From CAZHHH01 sp052400685 (GTDB lineage Bacteria > Bacteroidota > Bacteroidia > Bacteroidales > Marinilabiliaceae): a stretch of 55,896 bases of DNA. The position numbers and the translations under genes were made by a program. Positions 42,112-51,074 of the stretch are shown here, one piece after another. How positions within the stretch are numbered: the first letter of the stretch is position 1; each line of letters opens with the position of its first letter. The stretch lies in assembly GCA_052400685.1 (NCBI GenBank), contig JBQTGJ010000024.1. The stretch is one strand, 5' to 3'. Below the pieces are notes generated by a model, which was not told the origin of the DNA, searched no databases, and was given only the letters and a program-made list of their open reading frames with translations.

Positions 42112-43035
42112 ATGCATCCAGGCAAATATAATTTAATAGTAATTACTGGTCCAACGGCCAGTGGAAAAACAGCATTTGCGGCACATCTGGCCAACGCGCT
42201 TGATGGTGAAATTATCAGTGGCGACTCACGGCAAATATACCGCCGCATGGATTTGGGAACCGGCAAAGACTATCAGGACTATTTGGTAGACGGAAAACAA
42301 ATACCGGCTCACCTCATCGACATAAAAGAACCCGGCTATAAATATAACGTATATGAATTCCAAAACGATTTTTTCAAAGTTTTCACGCAGTTAACAGAAC
42401 AAAATAAAACAGCCATTTTATGCGGTGGCACCGGATTGTATATTGAAGCCGTATTGAAAGGCTATAAAATGATTCATGTACCGCCCAATCCAGAGTTAAG
42501 AAAGTCGCTGGAAGAAAAATCGTTAAAGGAACTGGAAACCATTTTAAGCCAATTTCGTAAATTACACAATTCGACAGATACTGATACCGTTAAACGCGCC
42601 ATCAGAGCCATCGAAATTGAGACCTATTACCAGAGTCATCCTGACCTTGAAGTAACTCTGCCGGAAATAAGACCGCTCATAATCGGCGTTTCCATTGACC
42701 GGGAAGAAAGACGGAAAAAAATCACACGAAGATTAAATCAACGCTTGAATGAAGGCATGGTTGAAGAAGTAAAACATCTTCTTGAAGAAGGCATACCTCC
42801 GGAAGATTTAATATATTATGGTCTGGAATATAAATTTTTAACGCAATACGTTATTGGAGAATTAAGCTACGATGAGATGGTTCGACAACTGAATATTGCC
42901 ATTCATCAATTTGCAAAACGACAAATGACGTGGTTTAGGGGCATGGAAAGACGAGGTTTTAATATTCATTGGATAGAAACCTCACAACCGATGGAAGAAA
43001 AAGTAAACACAGTCATAAATCTTTTAAGCGATTAA
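42112..43035 (+). CDS. miaA: tRNA dimethylallyltransferase MiaA
   Basis: 307 residues, normal length. Transfers dimethylallyl to A37 of tRNAs reading UNN codons. P-loop VITGPTASGKTAFAAHL, DSRQIYRRMDLGTGKD (D-S-x-Q-x-Y), AILCGGTGLYIEAVLKGY, VKRAIRAIEIE, and the C-terminal KRQMTWFRG. The first plus-strand gene after the long minus-strand block; the cyclase/HD gene follows after about 100 bases. Confidence 0.95.
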   Translation: MHPGKYNLIVITGPTASGKTAFAAHLANALDGEIISGDSRQIYRRMDLGTGKDYQDYLVDGKQIPAHLIDIKEPGYKYNVYEFQNDFFKVFTQLTEQNKTAILCGGTGLYIEAVLKGYKMIHVPPNPELRKSLEEKSLKELETILSQFRKLHNSTDTDTVKRAIRAIEIETYYQSHPDLEVTLPEIRPLIIGVSIDREERRKKITRRLNQRLNEGMVEEVKHLLEEGIPPEDLIYYGLEYKFLTQYVIGELSYDEMVRQLNIAIHQFAKRQMTWFRGMERRGFNIHWIETSQPMEEKVNTVINLLSD

Positions 43036-43131
43036 AACAAACGCCCATATTTGTTTGTATTATATTAAAACACAAATAAAGAAACCTAAGCCAAGGGATT
43101 CAAATCTCAAAAAAATGAAAGGAGACAGCGT

Positions 43132-44547
43132 GTGACACCAATTTTCAAAGAACTGGTATCTATGAGAGAAGCTGAGAGCTATATAGAACGTTTACAACGA
43201 CTGGCTAATAACAATAAAAAGCTCAAAGCGCAAATAGAAGAACTGACCAGCCGTTTTTCGACCATCGAAGAACAAAACAGAAACTACCAAAAGCTTCTCC
43301 ATCAATTTACTCCTGAACCAGATATGACGACGGGTAAAGACCGACGCAAATCCACCCGTCGGCTAAGAATGGTATCTGTACTATATGTAGGAATCTCCGG
43401 TTTCGACAAATTGTATCAATGCGAACATCCTGAACAAATGATTGATCGTTTGGACGAGCTTAGTATGCATCTGGACGAGATCGCATTTAAACATAACATC
43501 GTCAGAATCAAATCGCTTGGTGACGCAATGCTGTTTGCCACAGGTTTACAGGGCGAAACGCGCACCAACGCCATCGACATAACAGAAGTCGCACTGGAAA
43601 TGCAACACATGGCCAAAAGCCTGATCCAAAACGACAGTCAAATAATTTGGCAAACACGCATAGCCATTCATACCGGTTCCGTACTGGCAATTCCCGAATC
43701 AAAAGAAAATCCTGTTTTCAGCTTTTCGGGCGATAATTTAAAAATGGCGATACGATTGGGCGAAGCAACCCCTCCATGTGCAATAACGGCTTCGGTAATG
43801 ACCTACGAACTGATAAAAGAATTCTTTGTGGGAATTCATATTGGTCAAATGCCATTTAAATACATCGGAAACTTAAACATTTACCACATACAGGGTTGGG
43901 TTCCCGAACTACAATGCGACAAAAATAATTATGAGGCCAACAGTTCCTATAAAGTTAAATATGGCCATCTAAAATTCATGGATCTTCAGGAAGAAGTGCT
44001 GGACTATCTGGAAAAAAATCTTCCTGAAAAATTATTCTATCACAACATAAAGCACACGATAGATGTGATTACTGAAGTTGAATTAATTGGGTGGTCGGAA
44101 GGTGTTTCAGAAGAAGAAATTTTACTATTAAAGCTGGCCGCACTTTTTCACGATGCAGGTCATACCATCAACTATGTTGACCATGAATACCACAGTACCG
44201 TAATGGCCCGCGAAAAAATACTAAGCTATAATTTCCCCCATGAATATATCGATACTGTAAACCGGTTAATTATGGCCACCAAAATGCCGCCACAACCCAA
44301 AGATCTTTTAGAAAAAATTATGTGCGACTCAGATCTGGATTATCTGGGCAGAACCGATTTCATTCCGGTATCCAATACCCTTTATCAGGAATTAAAGGAA
44401 CGAAACATGGTAGGTTCACTTAACGACTGGAATAAAAGACAATTACGTTTTATTAAAGAACACCAGTATTTCACCAAAACAGCCTCTCGCCTACGCGAGG
44501 TTAATAAACAAAACCAAATAGAACGGTTAAAACAAATTATCTATTAA
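43132..44547 (+). CDS. degenerate nucleotide cyclase domain fused to an HD domain
   Basis: 471 residues from GTG (43132-43134), supported by GGAGA 7 bases upstream. A coiled coil (about 10-55) leads into a class III adenylate/guanylate cyclase fold (about 80-265; VLYVGISGFDKLYQ, VRIKSLGDAMLFATG, IAIHTGSVLA) and then an HD phosphohydrolase domain (about 295-430; FYHNIKHTIDVITEVE, LAALFHDAGHT, HEYHSTVMA, MCDSDLDYLG). The first metal-binding Asp of the cyclase (usually ADI-GF) is Gly here (VGISGF), while the second (SLGDA) remains, so cyclase activity is doubtful. The HD ligands H...HD...D look complete. Probably a nucleotide-sensing phosphohydrolase; soluble. Confidence 0.85.
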   Translation: MTPIFKELVSMREAESYIERLQRLANNNKKLKAQIEELTSRFSTIEEQNRNYQKLLHQFTPEPDMTTGKDRRKSTRRLRMVSVLYVGISGFDKLYQCEHPEQMIDRLDELSMHLDEIAFKHNIVRIKSLGDAMLFATGLQGETRTNAIDITEVALEMQHMAKSLIQNDSQIIWQTRIAIHTGSVLAIPESKENPVFSFSGDNLKMAIRLGEATPPCAITASVMTYELIKEFFVGIHIGQMPFKYIGNLNIYHIQGWVPELQCDKNNYEANSSYKVKYGHLKFMDLQEEVLDYLEKNLPEKLFYHNIKHTIDVITEVELIGWSEGVSEEEILLLKLAALFHDAGHTINYVDHEYHSTVMAREKILSYNFPHEYIDTVNRLIMATKMPPQPKDLLEKIMCDSDLDYLGRTDFIPVSNTLYQELKERNMVGSLNDWNKRQLRFIKEHQYFTKTASRLREVNKQNQIERLKQIIY

Positions 44548-44610
44548 ATACTGCTGTCGGATGCCGCTTCAGCCCAACGGCAACGGCTTGTAAAAATAAC
44601 CAACAACGAC

Positions 44611-44633
44611 ATACGTCGTGCAACGAGACGTAT
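44611..44633. repeat. 7-bp inverted repeat between convergent genes
   Basis: ATACGTC (44611-44617) and GACGTAT (44627-44633) with a 9-base loop, between the cyclase/HD gene and the convergent phosphoesterase gene. No T-tract, so a weak terminator at best. Confidence 0.3.
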
Positions 44634-44662
44634 CTCTTCAGAGCAGCTCAAAACAATCCTTC

Positions 44663-45808
44663 TTAATTTTTAAAACGCAAATGAATCAGGACAATCTCCG
44701 GACGATTGCCGGTGCGCACCGGCGGTCCCCAGGTGCCAAAACCTGTGCTCACATAAAAATGCGTTTTCCCTTTTTGCTTATACCCCCGGCTCACTTCAAA
44801 CAGCTTCTGTGTTATATAACCAAAAGGCCATAATTGTCCGTGGTGAGTATGTCCCGATATCTGAACATCAACACCGGCATCAGCCACCGCATCCAGGTTA
44901 TAAGGCTGATGGTCGAGCATTATAACAGGCCTGCTCATATCGACACCGGCAAGCAACTCATTTAATGACAAACGCTCATTTTGCGTTCGGGCATTTTTAA
45001 AACGGTCTTCGCGCCCCACCACATAAAAAGCGTTGCTGATTAAAACAGAAGAATCACGCAACATCTTTATCCCATTTTGCTCCAGGTATTTTACTGAAGG
45101 CTCTACGCCACCAATATATTCGTGATTACCCGTCACGGCATAAACACCAAGTGGCGCTATAATTTTCTGTAGATTCTCACCCAGATTCTGCTGAATCACG
45201 GGCCCAACATCCTCATCAACCACATCGCCGGCCAGCAAAACCAAATCGGGCTTTAACGCATTAATGCTATTCACCAGCTTTTGCGTTTTGCGGGGACCAA
45301 TAATCGTCCCCATGTGAACATCGCTCACGGCAACAATAGTAACCGACTTCATATCACCGGCAGGCTTATCAACCGACAAATTCAACGTCACAGTTTTGGC
45401 ATGCCATGCATTAATATGACCGGCCAACACGACTACAACCACAATTCCTGCAACAGCTATCAGAGAATACCACTTTAGCATTAACACATCTGAATTGAAA
45501 TACTGAAAAAAAGGCACAATTGAATTAACAACCCTTGCAATGTCAATCACCAGCAGTAACAGGGTCGAATAAAGCATCACCGCAAACCAAAAAGCCCCAA
45601 TCCAATGTAACGTAATTGGGATAGGATGGTACCAATATTTTTCCAGGATACGCCCCAAAGGATAAGCCAACACCATCAATATCATAAAAAGGACAAACCA
45701 AACGCGCAAGTTTGGATAAACCTCCAGAGCCTGATAGCCCCTGTAACCAATGTATAAATTCACTAAAAAATGAACGACAAAAACGAGTATAAAAAACATA
45801 AATTCCAT
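44663..45808 (-). CDS. membrane-anchored metallophosphoesterase
   Basis: 381 residues. Four N-terminal membrane helices (about 1-20, 35-52, 68-90, 108-128), then a calcineurin-like phosphoesterase domain (about 150-375) with all motifs: VSDVHMGTIIG (DxH), LLAGDVVDEDV (GD), VTGNHEYIGG (GNHE), IMLDHQP and ISGHTHHGQLWPF. Similar in layout to YkuE/YaeI-type proteins, which act on lipid-linked substrates such as UDP-diacylglucosamine; the substrate here is unknown. Stands alone. Confidence 0.92.
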   Translation of the reverse strand: MEFMFFILVFVVHFLVNLYIGYRGYQALEVYPNLRVWFVLFMILMVLAYPLGRILEKYWYHPIPITLHWIGAFWFAVMLYSTLLLLVIDIARVVNSIVPFFQYFNSDVLMLKWYSLIAVAGIVVVVVLAGHINAWHAKTVTLNLSVDKPAGDMKSVTIVAVSDVHMGTIIGPRKTQKLVNSINALKPDLVLLAGDVVDEDVGPVIQQNLGENLQKIIAPLGVYAVTGNHEYIGGVEPSVKYLEQNGIKMLRDSSVLISNAFYVVGREDRFKNARTQNERLSLNELLAGVDMSRPVIMLDHQPYNLDAVADAGVDVQISGHTHHGQLWPFGYITQKLFEVSRGYKQKGKTHFYVSTGFGTWGPPVRTGNRPEIVLIHLRFKN

Positions 45809-45856
45809 AATTTTAAATGATACATCCAGCTATTAAGGTGTCGTTATATGATATTA

Positions 45857-45932
45857 AAAATCTGACTATAAAATGTAATTTTTGCGTTATGCTTGCACTC
45901 AATCCAAACTCACAACTTTATGGACAAGCACT
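45857..45932 (+). repeat. TIR element, internally deleted copy A14
   Basis: 76 bp: left AAAATCTGACTATAAA, TTTTTGCGTTATGCTTGC, right CTTTATGGACAAGCACT, then ATTT. It keeps both ends but has lost about half of the interior, as MITEs often do. Lies about 110 bases from the stop of the SDR gene. Confidence 0.55.
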
Positions 45933-46045
45933 ATTTATCGAAGATTATAACCGATAAAACAGTTGAAGGTTCATTCAAATGATAATCCAGGCAACCATCA
46001 TAAAGAGTTTAACTGACTGTCTGCGCAAAACGAATTACCAAATAA

Positions 46046-46861
46046 TTATATCTTCAGCATAAACCGAACAATCCATCGAAACATAATGCCCGGTAAAATT
46101 TTATGAAACAACAATAAGGCTTTAGCCCGATATCCGGCCGGATAACGAATTCGAAACCCACCCTGAACCGCGGCCTTATAAATAGTTTTCACCACCACAT
46201 CAGCACTTTCGGCCCGTTTGAAAAGGTCGTTATAAAAAGTATCGACCTTACGGACGAACCCTTCATACTCAGCGCCTGAAGCAACCAAATCAACACGCGA
46301 CCGGCCGTTAAACTCAGTCCTAATAGGCCCCGGTTCTATCAACCTGACTTTAATATTAAACGGTCGCAACTCATACCAAAGGCTTTCGGAAAAGCCTTCT
46401 ATGGCAAATTTTGAGGCGTGATACACCGAGTAAAGCGGTAAAGCCAAACGCCCCGCAATGGATGACAGATTAATAATGGTTCCTGCCTTTTGTTTCTTAA
46501 AATGAGGCAAAAAAGCTGAAATAACCCGCGTCGTCCCCAAAAAATTGGTATTTAATTGTCGGAATAAAGCCTCTTCGCCAGCACCTTCAAAGGGACCAAC
46601 AGCACCGTAACCCGCATTATTTATAATCACATCCACCTGACCAAAATCTTTAAAAACACGATCGACCACCAGCCCGATAGCGGCAGGGTCAGTCACATCA
46701 AGCTGATAGATGTTTACCCCTTTCAATTGGCGAAGTTCATCAGCAGCAGCAGGATTACGCATCGTAGCAGCCACCTGCCATCCTTTTTCAACAAAATATT
46801 TAACGGTGGCCAACCCAATACCGGATGATGCGCCGGTAATAAAAACAACATTATTGGTCAT
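46046..46861 (-). CDS. short-chain dehydrogenase/reductase
   Basis: 271 residues, classical SDR: TGASSGIGLATVKYFVEKG (cofactor), DVTD, NNAGYGAVGPFEGAG, LSSIAGRLALPLYSVYHASK (Ser, Tyr, Lys) and EPGPIRTEF. Resembles the DltE/17-beta-HSD-like branch; substrate unknown. C-terminal LFHKILPGIMFRWIVRFMLK is hydrophobic and may associate with membrane. A minus-strand gene 106 bases downstream of glyA, which has its own terminator in between. Confidence 0.88.
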   Translation of the reverse strand: MTNNVVFITGASSGIGLATVKYFVEKGWQVAATMRNPAAADELRQLKGVNIYQLDVTDPAAIGLVVDRVFKDFGQVDVIINNAGYGAVGPFEGAGEEALFRQLNTNFLGTTRVISAFLPHFKKQKAGTIINLSSIAGRLALPLYSVYHASKFAIEGFSESLWYELRPFNIKVRLIEPGPIRTEFNGRSRVDLVASGAEYEGFVRKVDTFYNDLFKRAESADVVVKTIYKAAVQGGFRIRYPAGYRAKALLLFHKILPGIMFRWIVRFMLKI

Positions 46862-46906
46862 ATCTGATTTTTAGTTTAGTAAACAATCAACCATTCCATT
46901 TAGTTG

Positions 46907-46947
46907 TAAAAAAAAACACAGAATATGACAAAGCATACTCTGTGTTT
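46907..46947 (-). terminator. rho-independent terminator after glyA
   Basis: ACACAGA (46916-46922) with TCTGTGT (46939-46945) and an inner TATG/CATA pair. On the minus strand it is followed by a run of nine T. Confidence 0.88.
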
Positions 46948-46967
46948 TCGTACTATAACAATTCAGT

Positions 46968-48248
46968 TTAATAAGCAAATAAGGGGAATCCGGTCATCAT
47001 TTCATTTACCTCCTTGCGCACAGTGGAAATCACCTTTTCGTCGTCAGGACTTGAAAGAACTTCATCTATTAAGCGAACAATCGGCGACATATCACCTTCT
47101 TTTAAGCCACGTGTGGTAAGGGCAGCTGTTCCCAAACGAATACCGGAAGTCTGAAAGGGCGAACGGTCATCGAAAGGCACCATATTTTTGTTAATGGTAA
47201 TATCGGCCATGACCAATGTGTTTTCGGCCTTTTTACCGGTCAGGTCCGGAAATTTAGTACGTAAATCAACCAACATACTATGATTATCGGTTCCGCCGGA
47301 AATAATCTTATAACCTTTCTCCATCAACAGCCGAGCCATTTCAGAGGCATTTTTCTTAACCTGTGTTTGATAAACCTTATATTCAGGTTGTAAAGCTTCG
47401 TAGAAAGAAACCGCTTTGGCGGCAATAACATGTTCCAAAGGTCCGCCCTGAATACCAGGAAAAACAGCAGAATCGAGCAATGAAGACATCTTACGAATGA
47501 TTCCTTTTTTGGTAGTTTTACCGAAAGGATTATCAAAATCTTCACCCAGCATAATAATACCACCACGTGGACCACGCAACGTTTTATGCGTTGTAGAGGT
47601 TACAATATGTGCATATTTAACCGGATTATTAAGTAATCCGGCTGCAATTAAACCGGCAGGATGCGCCATGTCAATCATCAGCAATGCACCCACTTTGTCA
47701 GCAATAGCACGCATACGTTGGTAATCCCAATCGCGCGAATAAGCAGAAGCACCACCAATAATTAATTTTGGTTTATGTTTAAGCGCCTGCTCCTCCATCA
47801 TATCATAATCAACCAGCCCGGTATCTTTCTTCACCCCATAGGCAATGGGCTCATAAAGCAAACCAGAACTGTTAACAGGAGAGCCATGTGACAGGTGACC
47901 ACCATGAGACAAATCAAGACCTAAGAACTTGTCACCGGGCTCTAAAACCGTCATCAAAACAGCCATATTAGCCTGTGCACCACTGTGCGGCTGTACGTTG
48001 GCCCAGGCCACGCCAAACAACTCTTTCAGGCGCTCAATAGCCAACCCTTCACTCTGGTCAACCACCTGACAGCCGCCATAATAACGCGCACCCGGAAGTC
48101 CTTCAGCATACTTATTAGTCATAACAGAACCCATAGCTTCCATCACCTGGGGGCTAACAAAGTTTTCAGAGGCAATTAGCTCAATGCCATCCATCTGACG
48201 GTGCTGTTCTTTTTTGATTAAGTCAAAGATTTGTTCGTCTCTTTTCAT
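46968..48248 (-). CDS. glyA: serine hydroxymethyltransferase
   Basis: 426 residues, normal length. Converts serine and tetrahydrofolate to glycine and 5,10-methylene-THF. ELIASENFVSPQVMEAMGS at the start, GARYYGGCQVVD, LLMIDMAHPAGLIAAG, PLP Lys in STTHKTLRGPRGGIIM, and SGIRLGTAALTTRG. Single-gene unit with terminator 46907-46947. Its ATG-AAA start codons form the end of repeat B3, so the leader of this gene is the repeat. Confidence 0.96.
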   Translation of the reverse strand: MKRDEQIFDLIKKEQHRQMDGIELIASENFVSPQVMEAMGSVMTNKYAEGLPGARYYGGCQVVDQSEGLAIERLKELFGVAWANVQPHSGAQANMAVLMTVLEPGDKFLGLDLSHGGHLSHGSPVNSSGLLYEPIAYGVKKDTGLVDYDMMEEQALKHKPKLIIGGASAYSRDWDYQRMRAIADKVGALLMIDMAHPAGLIAAGLLNNPVKYAHIVTSTTHKTLRGPRGGIIMLGEDFDNPFGKTTKKGIIRKMSSLLDSAVFPGIQGGPLEHVIAAKAVSFYEALQPEYKVYQTQVKKNASEMARLLMEKGYKIISGGTDNHSMLVDLRTKFPDLTGKKAENTLVMADITINKNMVPFDDRSPFQTSGIRLGTAALTTRGLKEGDMSPIVRLIDEVLSSPDDEKVISTVRKEVNEMMTGFPLFAY

Positions 48249-48373
48249 GTGTTTATAATTTGTTTTTTAAGGTCACATGGAACTCGCCTTAATTAATTAT
48301 ACTCTTGTGTGTGAAGCAATTCCCATGGTTCGTTTCATCCGTGAATAATTTGTTTGTTAAAATCAGATGGAAC
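48244..48373. repeat. paired CATATG palindrome element, copy B3, at the glyA start
   Basis: Unit 1 TTTCATGTG ... TCACATGGAAC with core TTTATAATTTGTTTTTT; unit 2 TTTCATCCG ... CAGATGGAAC with core AATAATTTGTTTGTT; spacer ATTCCCATGGTTCGTTTC. The two units are direct repeats of one another, about 90 bp apart, as in B2. The CAT at 48246-48248 is the glyA start codon. Confidence 0.65.
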
Positions 48374-48675
48374 GTCAGATTTGCTATGAACATGAATATT
48401 CGTGTTATCCCGCAAAAAAACTCGTCTCATCTGTAATATAATTAGCTTATTACGTAAGGACAGAAGCAACTTATTCCGACACCGGAATTTGTTTCACTAA
48501 ACATTTTACAAATCAAAAGCTCTAAAAAAAGGACCAAAATGAAACACACAAAACCAACAACTACCCTCTACATTAATTGCTCAATCCTAAATTAAAGCGA
48601 GTTAATTTGGCTACAAAAATACCGTAATTAATTAAGATAGCCAGCAGATAACCTTTAAAAATCATTCATTTAATA
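48374..48675. other. intergenic region between glyA and the ClC gene
   Basis: About 300 AT-rich bases upstream of repeat B3 with no open frame worth reporting. It may contain the glyA promoter but I see no good TTTG/TAnnTTTG pair. Confidence 0.4.
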
Positions 48676-50460
48676 CTACTCTTCCGAGAAGTGAATCAGT
48701 ACACGCCGGTACACCGAGAAAATCTTCGATTTAGAAACAAAACCGACATATTTACCATCGTCAACCACCGGCAAATTCCAGGCACCCGTGGCCTCAAACT
48801 TATTCATCACCTCATCCATATTTTCATCTATATTGATAAACGCCGGCGGAACCATCATCAAATGACTGACCTTAGTGGTTGTATAAAGCTCATTGTTAAA
48901 CATTATTTCACGGATATCGTCGAGAATAACAATCCCGATCAGTTTATATGAATCGTCAACCACCGGAAAGATATTTCGGCGGGCCTTGGCAATTATCTTG
49001 ACCAATTCGCCCAGCGTCTGATCCTGATGAACGGTTGTAAAATCAGTTTCGAGCACCTTATTTAAACGCATCAGCGTTAATACAGCCTTATCCTTATGAT
49101 GAGTAATAAGTTCACCACGACGGGCCAGCCGTTTGGTGTAAATGGTATGCGGCTCAAAATATTTGTTTGTTAAAAGAGAAATAGTCGATACGGTAATCAG
49201 AGGAATAAAAAGCGCGTATCCATTGGTAATTTCAGCAATCAAAAAGATTGCAGTCAGCGGTGCATGCATCACACCGGCCATTAACGCGGCCATGCCCACC
49301 AGGGTGAAATGTGAAACAGGCACATCAGCACCAAACGTATTGAGCAGTAGGGCCAAAAAATAGCCTGTTACCCCGCCGATGAATAATGAAGGAGCAAAAA
49401 TACCACCAACACCACCACTTCCGTTGGTTGCGACTGACGCCACCACCTTAAAGCCTATTAAAGAAAGCAGAAAAATAAGAACCACCCACTGCTGATCTTT
49501 GAAGCCATAAAAGATACTGTTCTCAAACAAGGCATAGGAGTTGCCCGAAAGAAGTGATGTGATAGTCGTATAGCCTTCACCATATAACGGGGGCAGTATA
49601 AAAATAAGAACACTTAAAACCAACCCTCCGACAATCCATTTGACATAGGGATTTTTAAGACGTTCCATTTTCTGTTCCAGAAAAAGCGTTCCCCGCGTTA
49701 CATAAAGAGAAACCAAACCTCCAACCACCCCTAATATGACATAAAAAGGTAAATTATTCAGTTCAAACGGCGCCTCCAAAATAAACGTAAACTCAGCACC
49801 CTTACCAAGAAAAAAATAGGCAATTGAGGAAGCTGTCACAGCAGACAGCAACAAAGGCACTATCGACACCATTGTTAAGTCCAGCATCAACACCTCAAGC
49901 GTAAACATCAATCCCGCCATTGGCGCCTTAAAAATACCGGCGATGGCCCCGGATGCACCACAGCCAACAAGTAATGTTATTGTTTTGTAATTCAGATGAA
50001 ACCAACGTCCCAAAGTTGATCCTATCGCAGCCCCGGTAAGCGCAATTGGCGCCTCAGCTCCTACCGATCCCCCAAAGCCGATGGTAAAGGCACTGGCAAT
50101 TACCGAAGTAAAAGAATTATGACTCTTAATGTGGCTGTCCTTTTTAGAAATGGCATATAAAATCTTAGTGATGCCATGCCCAATGTTATCCTTAACCACA
50201 TATCGTACAAACAAAATGGTAATTAAAATGCCGGCCATAGGATACAACAAAAACATGTAATTCCAGTTTGTTATATTAAAATCCTCCGTCACAAATACCT
50301 GAATATAGTGAATGGCATTTTTAAGAATAACAGCAGCTAAACCACTAAATAAGCCAACAATAAGGGCCAGTATTAGCAGAAAATTCTGGTGAGAAATATT
50401 TTTAGCACGCCAGATATTAAACTGGGTAAACCAATTAGAGAAAGAATCTTTATCAATCAT
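48676..50460 (-). CDS. ClC-family chloride channel/transporter with CBS domains
   Basis: 594 residues. ClC membrane domain (about 25-430) and two C-terminal CBS domains (about 465-520 and 530-590). The selectivity-filter regions are DNIGHGITKIL, GGSVGAEAPIALTGAAIGS (gating Glu in GAEAP) and GGVGGIFAPSLFIGG. The site after the conserved Glu in LMFTLEVLMLD is Val, where Cl-/H+ exchangers such as E. coli ClcA have a second Glu (E203), so it may be a channel or an uncoupled carrier; that is inference. Inner membrane; CBS domains may bind adenine nucleotides. Single-gene unit. Confidence 0.9.
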   Translation of the reverse strand: MIDKDSFSNWFTQFNIWRAKNISHQNFLLILALIVGLFSGLAAVILKNAIHYIQVFVTEDFNITNWNYMFLLYPMAGILITILFVRYVVKDNIGHGITKILYAISKKDSHIKSHNSFTSVIASAFTIGFGGSVGAEAPIALTGAAIGSTLGRWFHLNYKTITLLVGCGASGAIAGIFKAPMAGLMFTLEVLMLDLTMVSIVPLLLSAVTASSIAYFFLGKGAEFTFILEAPFELNNLPFYVILGVVGGLVSLYVTRGTLFLEQKMERLKNPYVKWIVGGLVLSVLIFILPPLYGEGYTTITSLLSGNSYALFENSIFYGFKDQQWVVLIFLLSLIGFKVVASVATNGSGGVGGIFAPSLFIGGVTGYFLALLLNTFGADVPVSHFTLVGMAALMAGVMHAPLTAIFLIAEITNGYALFIPLITVSTISLLTNKYFEPHTIYTKRLARRGELITHHKDKAVLTLMRLNKVLETDFTTVHQDQTLGELVKIIAKARRNIFPVVDDSYKLIGIVILDDIREIMFNNELYTTTKVSHLMMVPPAFINIDENMDEVMNKFEATGAWNLPVVDDGKYVGFVSKSKIFSVYRRVLIHFSEE

Positions 50461-50542
50461 TTTAAAAATTTCGGCAGTGCGAATTTAAACCTATTTGTCA
50501 TTTTTATCAAACCAAATTCAAATGAAGCTGTTTAAAATATCT

Positions 50543-50550
50543 TAATTTTG
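50543..50550 (+). promoter_or_regulatory. -7 element TAATTTTG of the GroES-like gene
   Basis: Perfect TAnnTTTG, about 50 bases before the ATG; no convincing -33 TTTG at the right distance. Confidence 0.35.
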
Positions 50551-50602
50551 CAGCGCCATAAACGGCAAAGGTGAAATTAAAAATTCTAATCACAAAACCA
50601 AC

Positions 50603-50986
50603 ATGTTATTAAGTATTGATAAAAATAACCTTGAGAATGTCATTATGATTGGTGACAGGGTACTTATTAAACCCAAATCACCCCAAAAACAAACCAAATC
50701 AGGCCTCTATTTACCTCCAAACATCCAGGAAAAAGACAAAATAGTGCAGGGATATGTGGTAAAAACCGGCCCCGGATACCCCATTCCGGCAATTGCAGAA
50801 ACCGATGAGCCCTGGAAATCGAAAAATGAAAACGTACAATACGTTCCGCTACAACCCCGCGAAGGCGATATGGCCGTTTATATGCAAGGAAGCAGTTTCG
50901 ACATTGAATTTAATGGCGAAAAATATCAAATTGTACCACAATCGGCCATTCTGATGTTAATCAGAGATGAAGGCTTATTTGAGTAA
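50603..50986 (+). CDS. GroES-like co-chaperone protein
   Basis: 127 residues. GroES fold: MIGDRVLIKPKSPQKQTKSG at residues 15-34, LYLPP, GYVVKTGPGYPIP, and EKYQIVPQSAILMLI. It is longer than GroES (about 95) because of a roof-like insert (about 60-90; ETDEPWKSKNENVQYVPLQP), and it lacks the usual hydrophobic mobile-loop IVL pattern. It stands alone, with no groEL next to it, so it is probably a GroES paralogue of unknown partner. ATG at 50603 or 50645 are both possible; the upstream one is in frame after the promoter. Confidence 0.85.
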   Translation: MLLSIDKNNLENVIMIGDRVLIKPKSPQKQTKSGLYLPPNIQEKDKIVQGYVVKTGPGYPIPAIAETDEPWKSKNENVQYVPLQPREGDMAVYMQGSSFDIEFNGEKYQIVPQSAILMLIRDEGLFE

Positions 50987-51074
50987 TAATCAGACACAAG
51001 ACAGCAGCGTGACAAACAAACGGCCATTTCTTTTGTTCCAATAATATTGAAATAATGCAAACCCAAAAAAAGAT

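Noticed and set aside
48244..48373. A glycine or tetrahydrofolate riboswitch before glyA
   Set aside because: The same element precedes the unrelated LysO gene, and I see no known aptamer signature.
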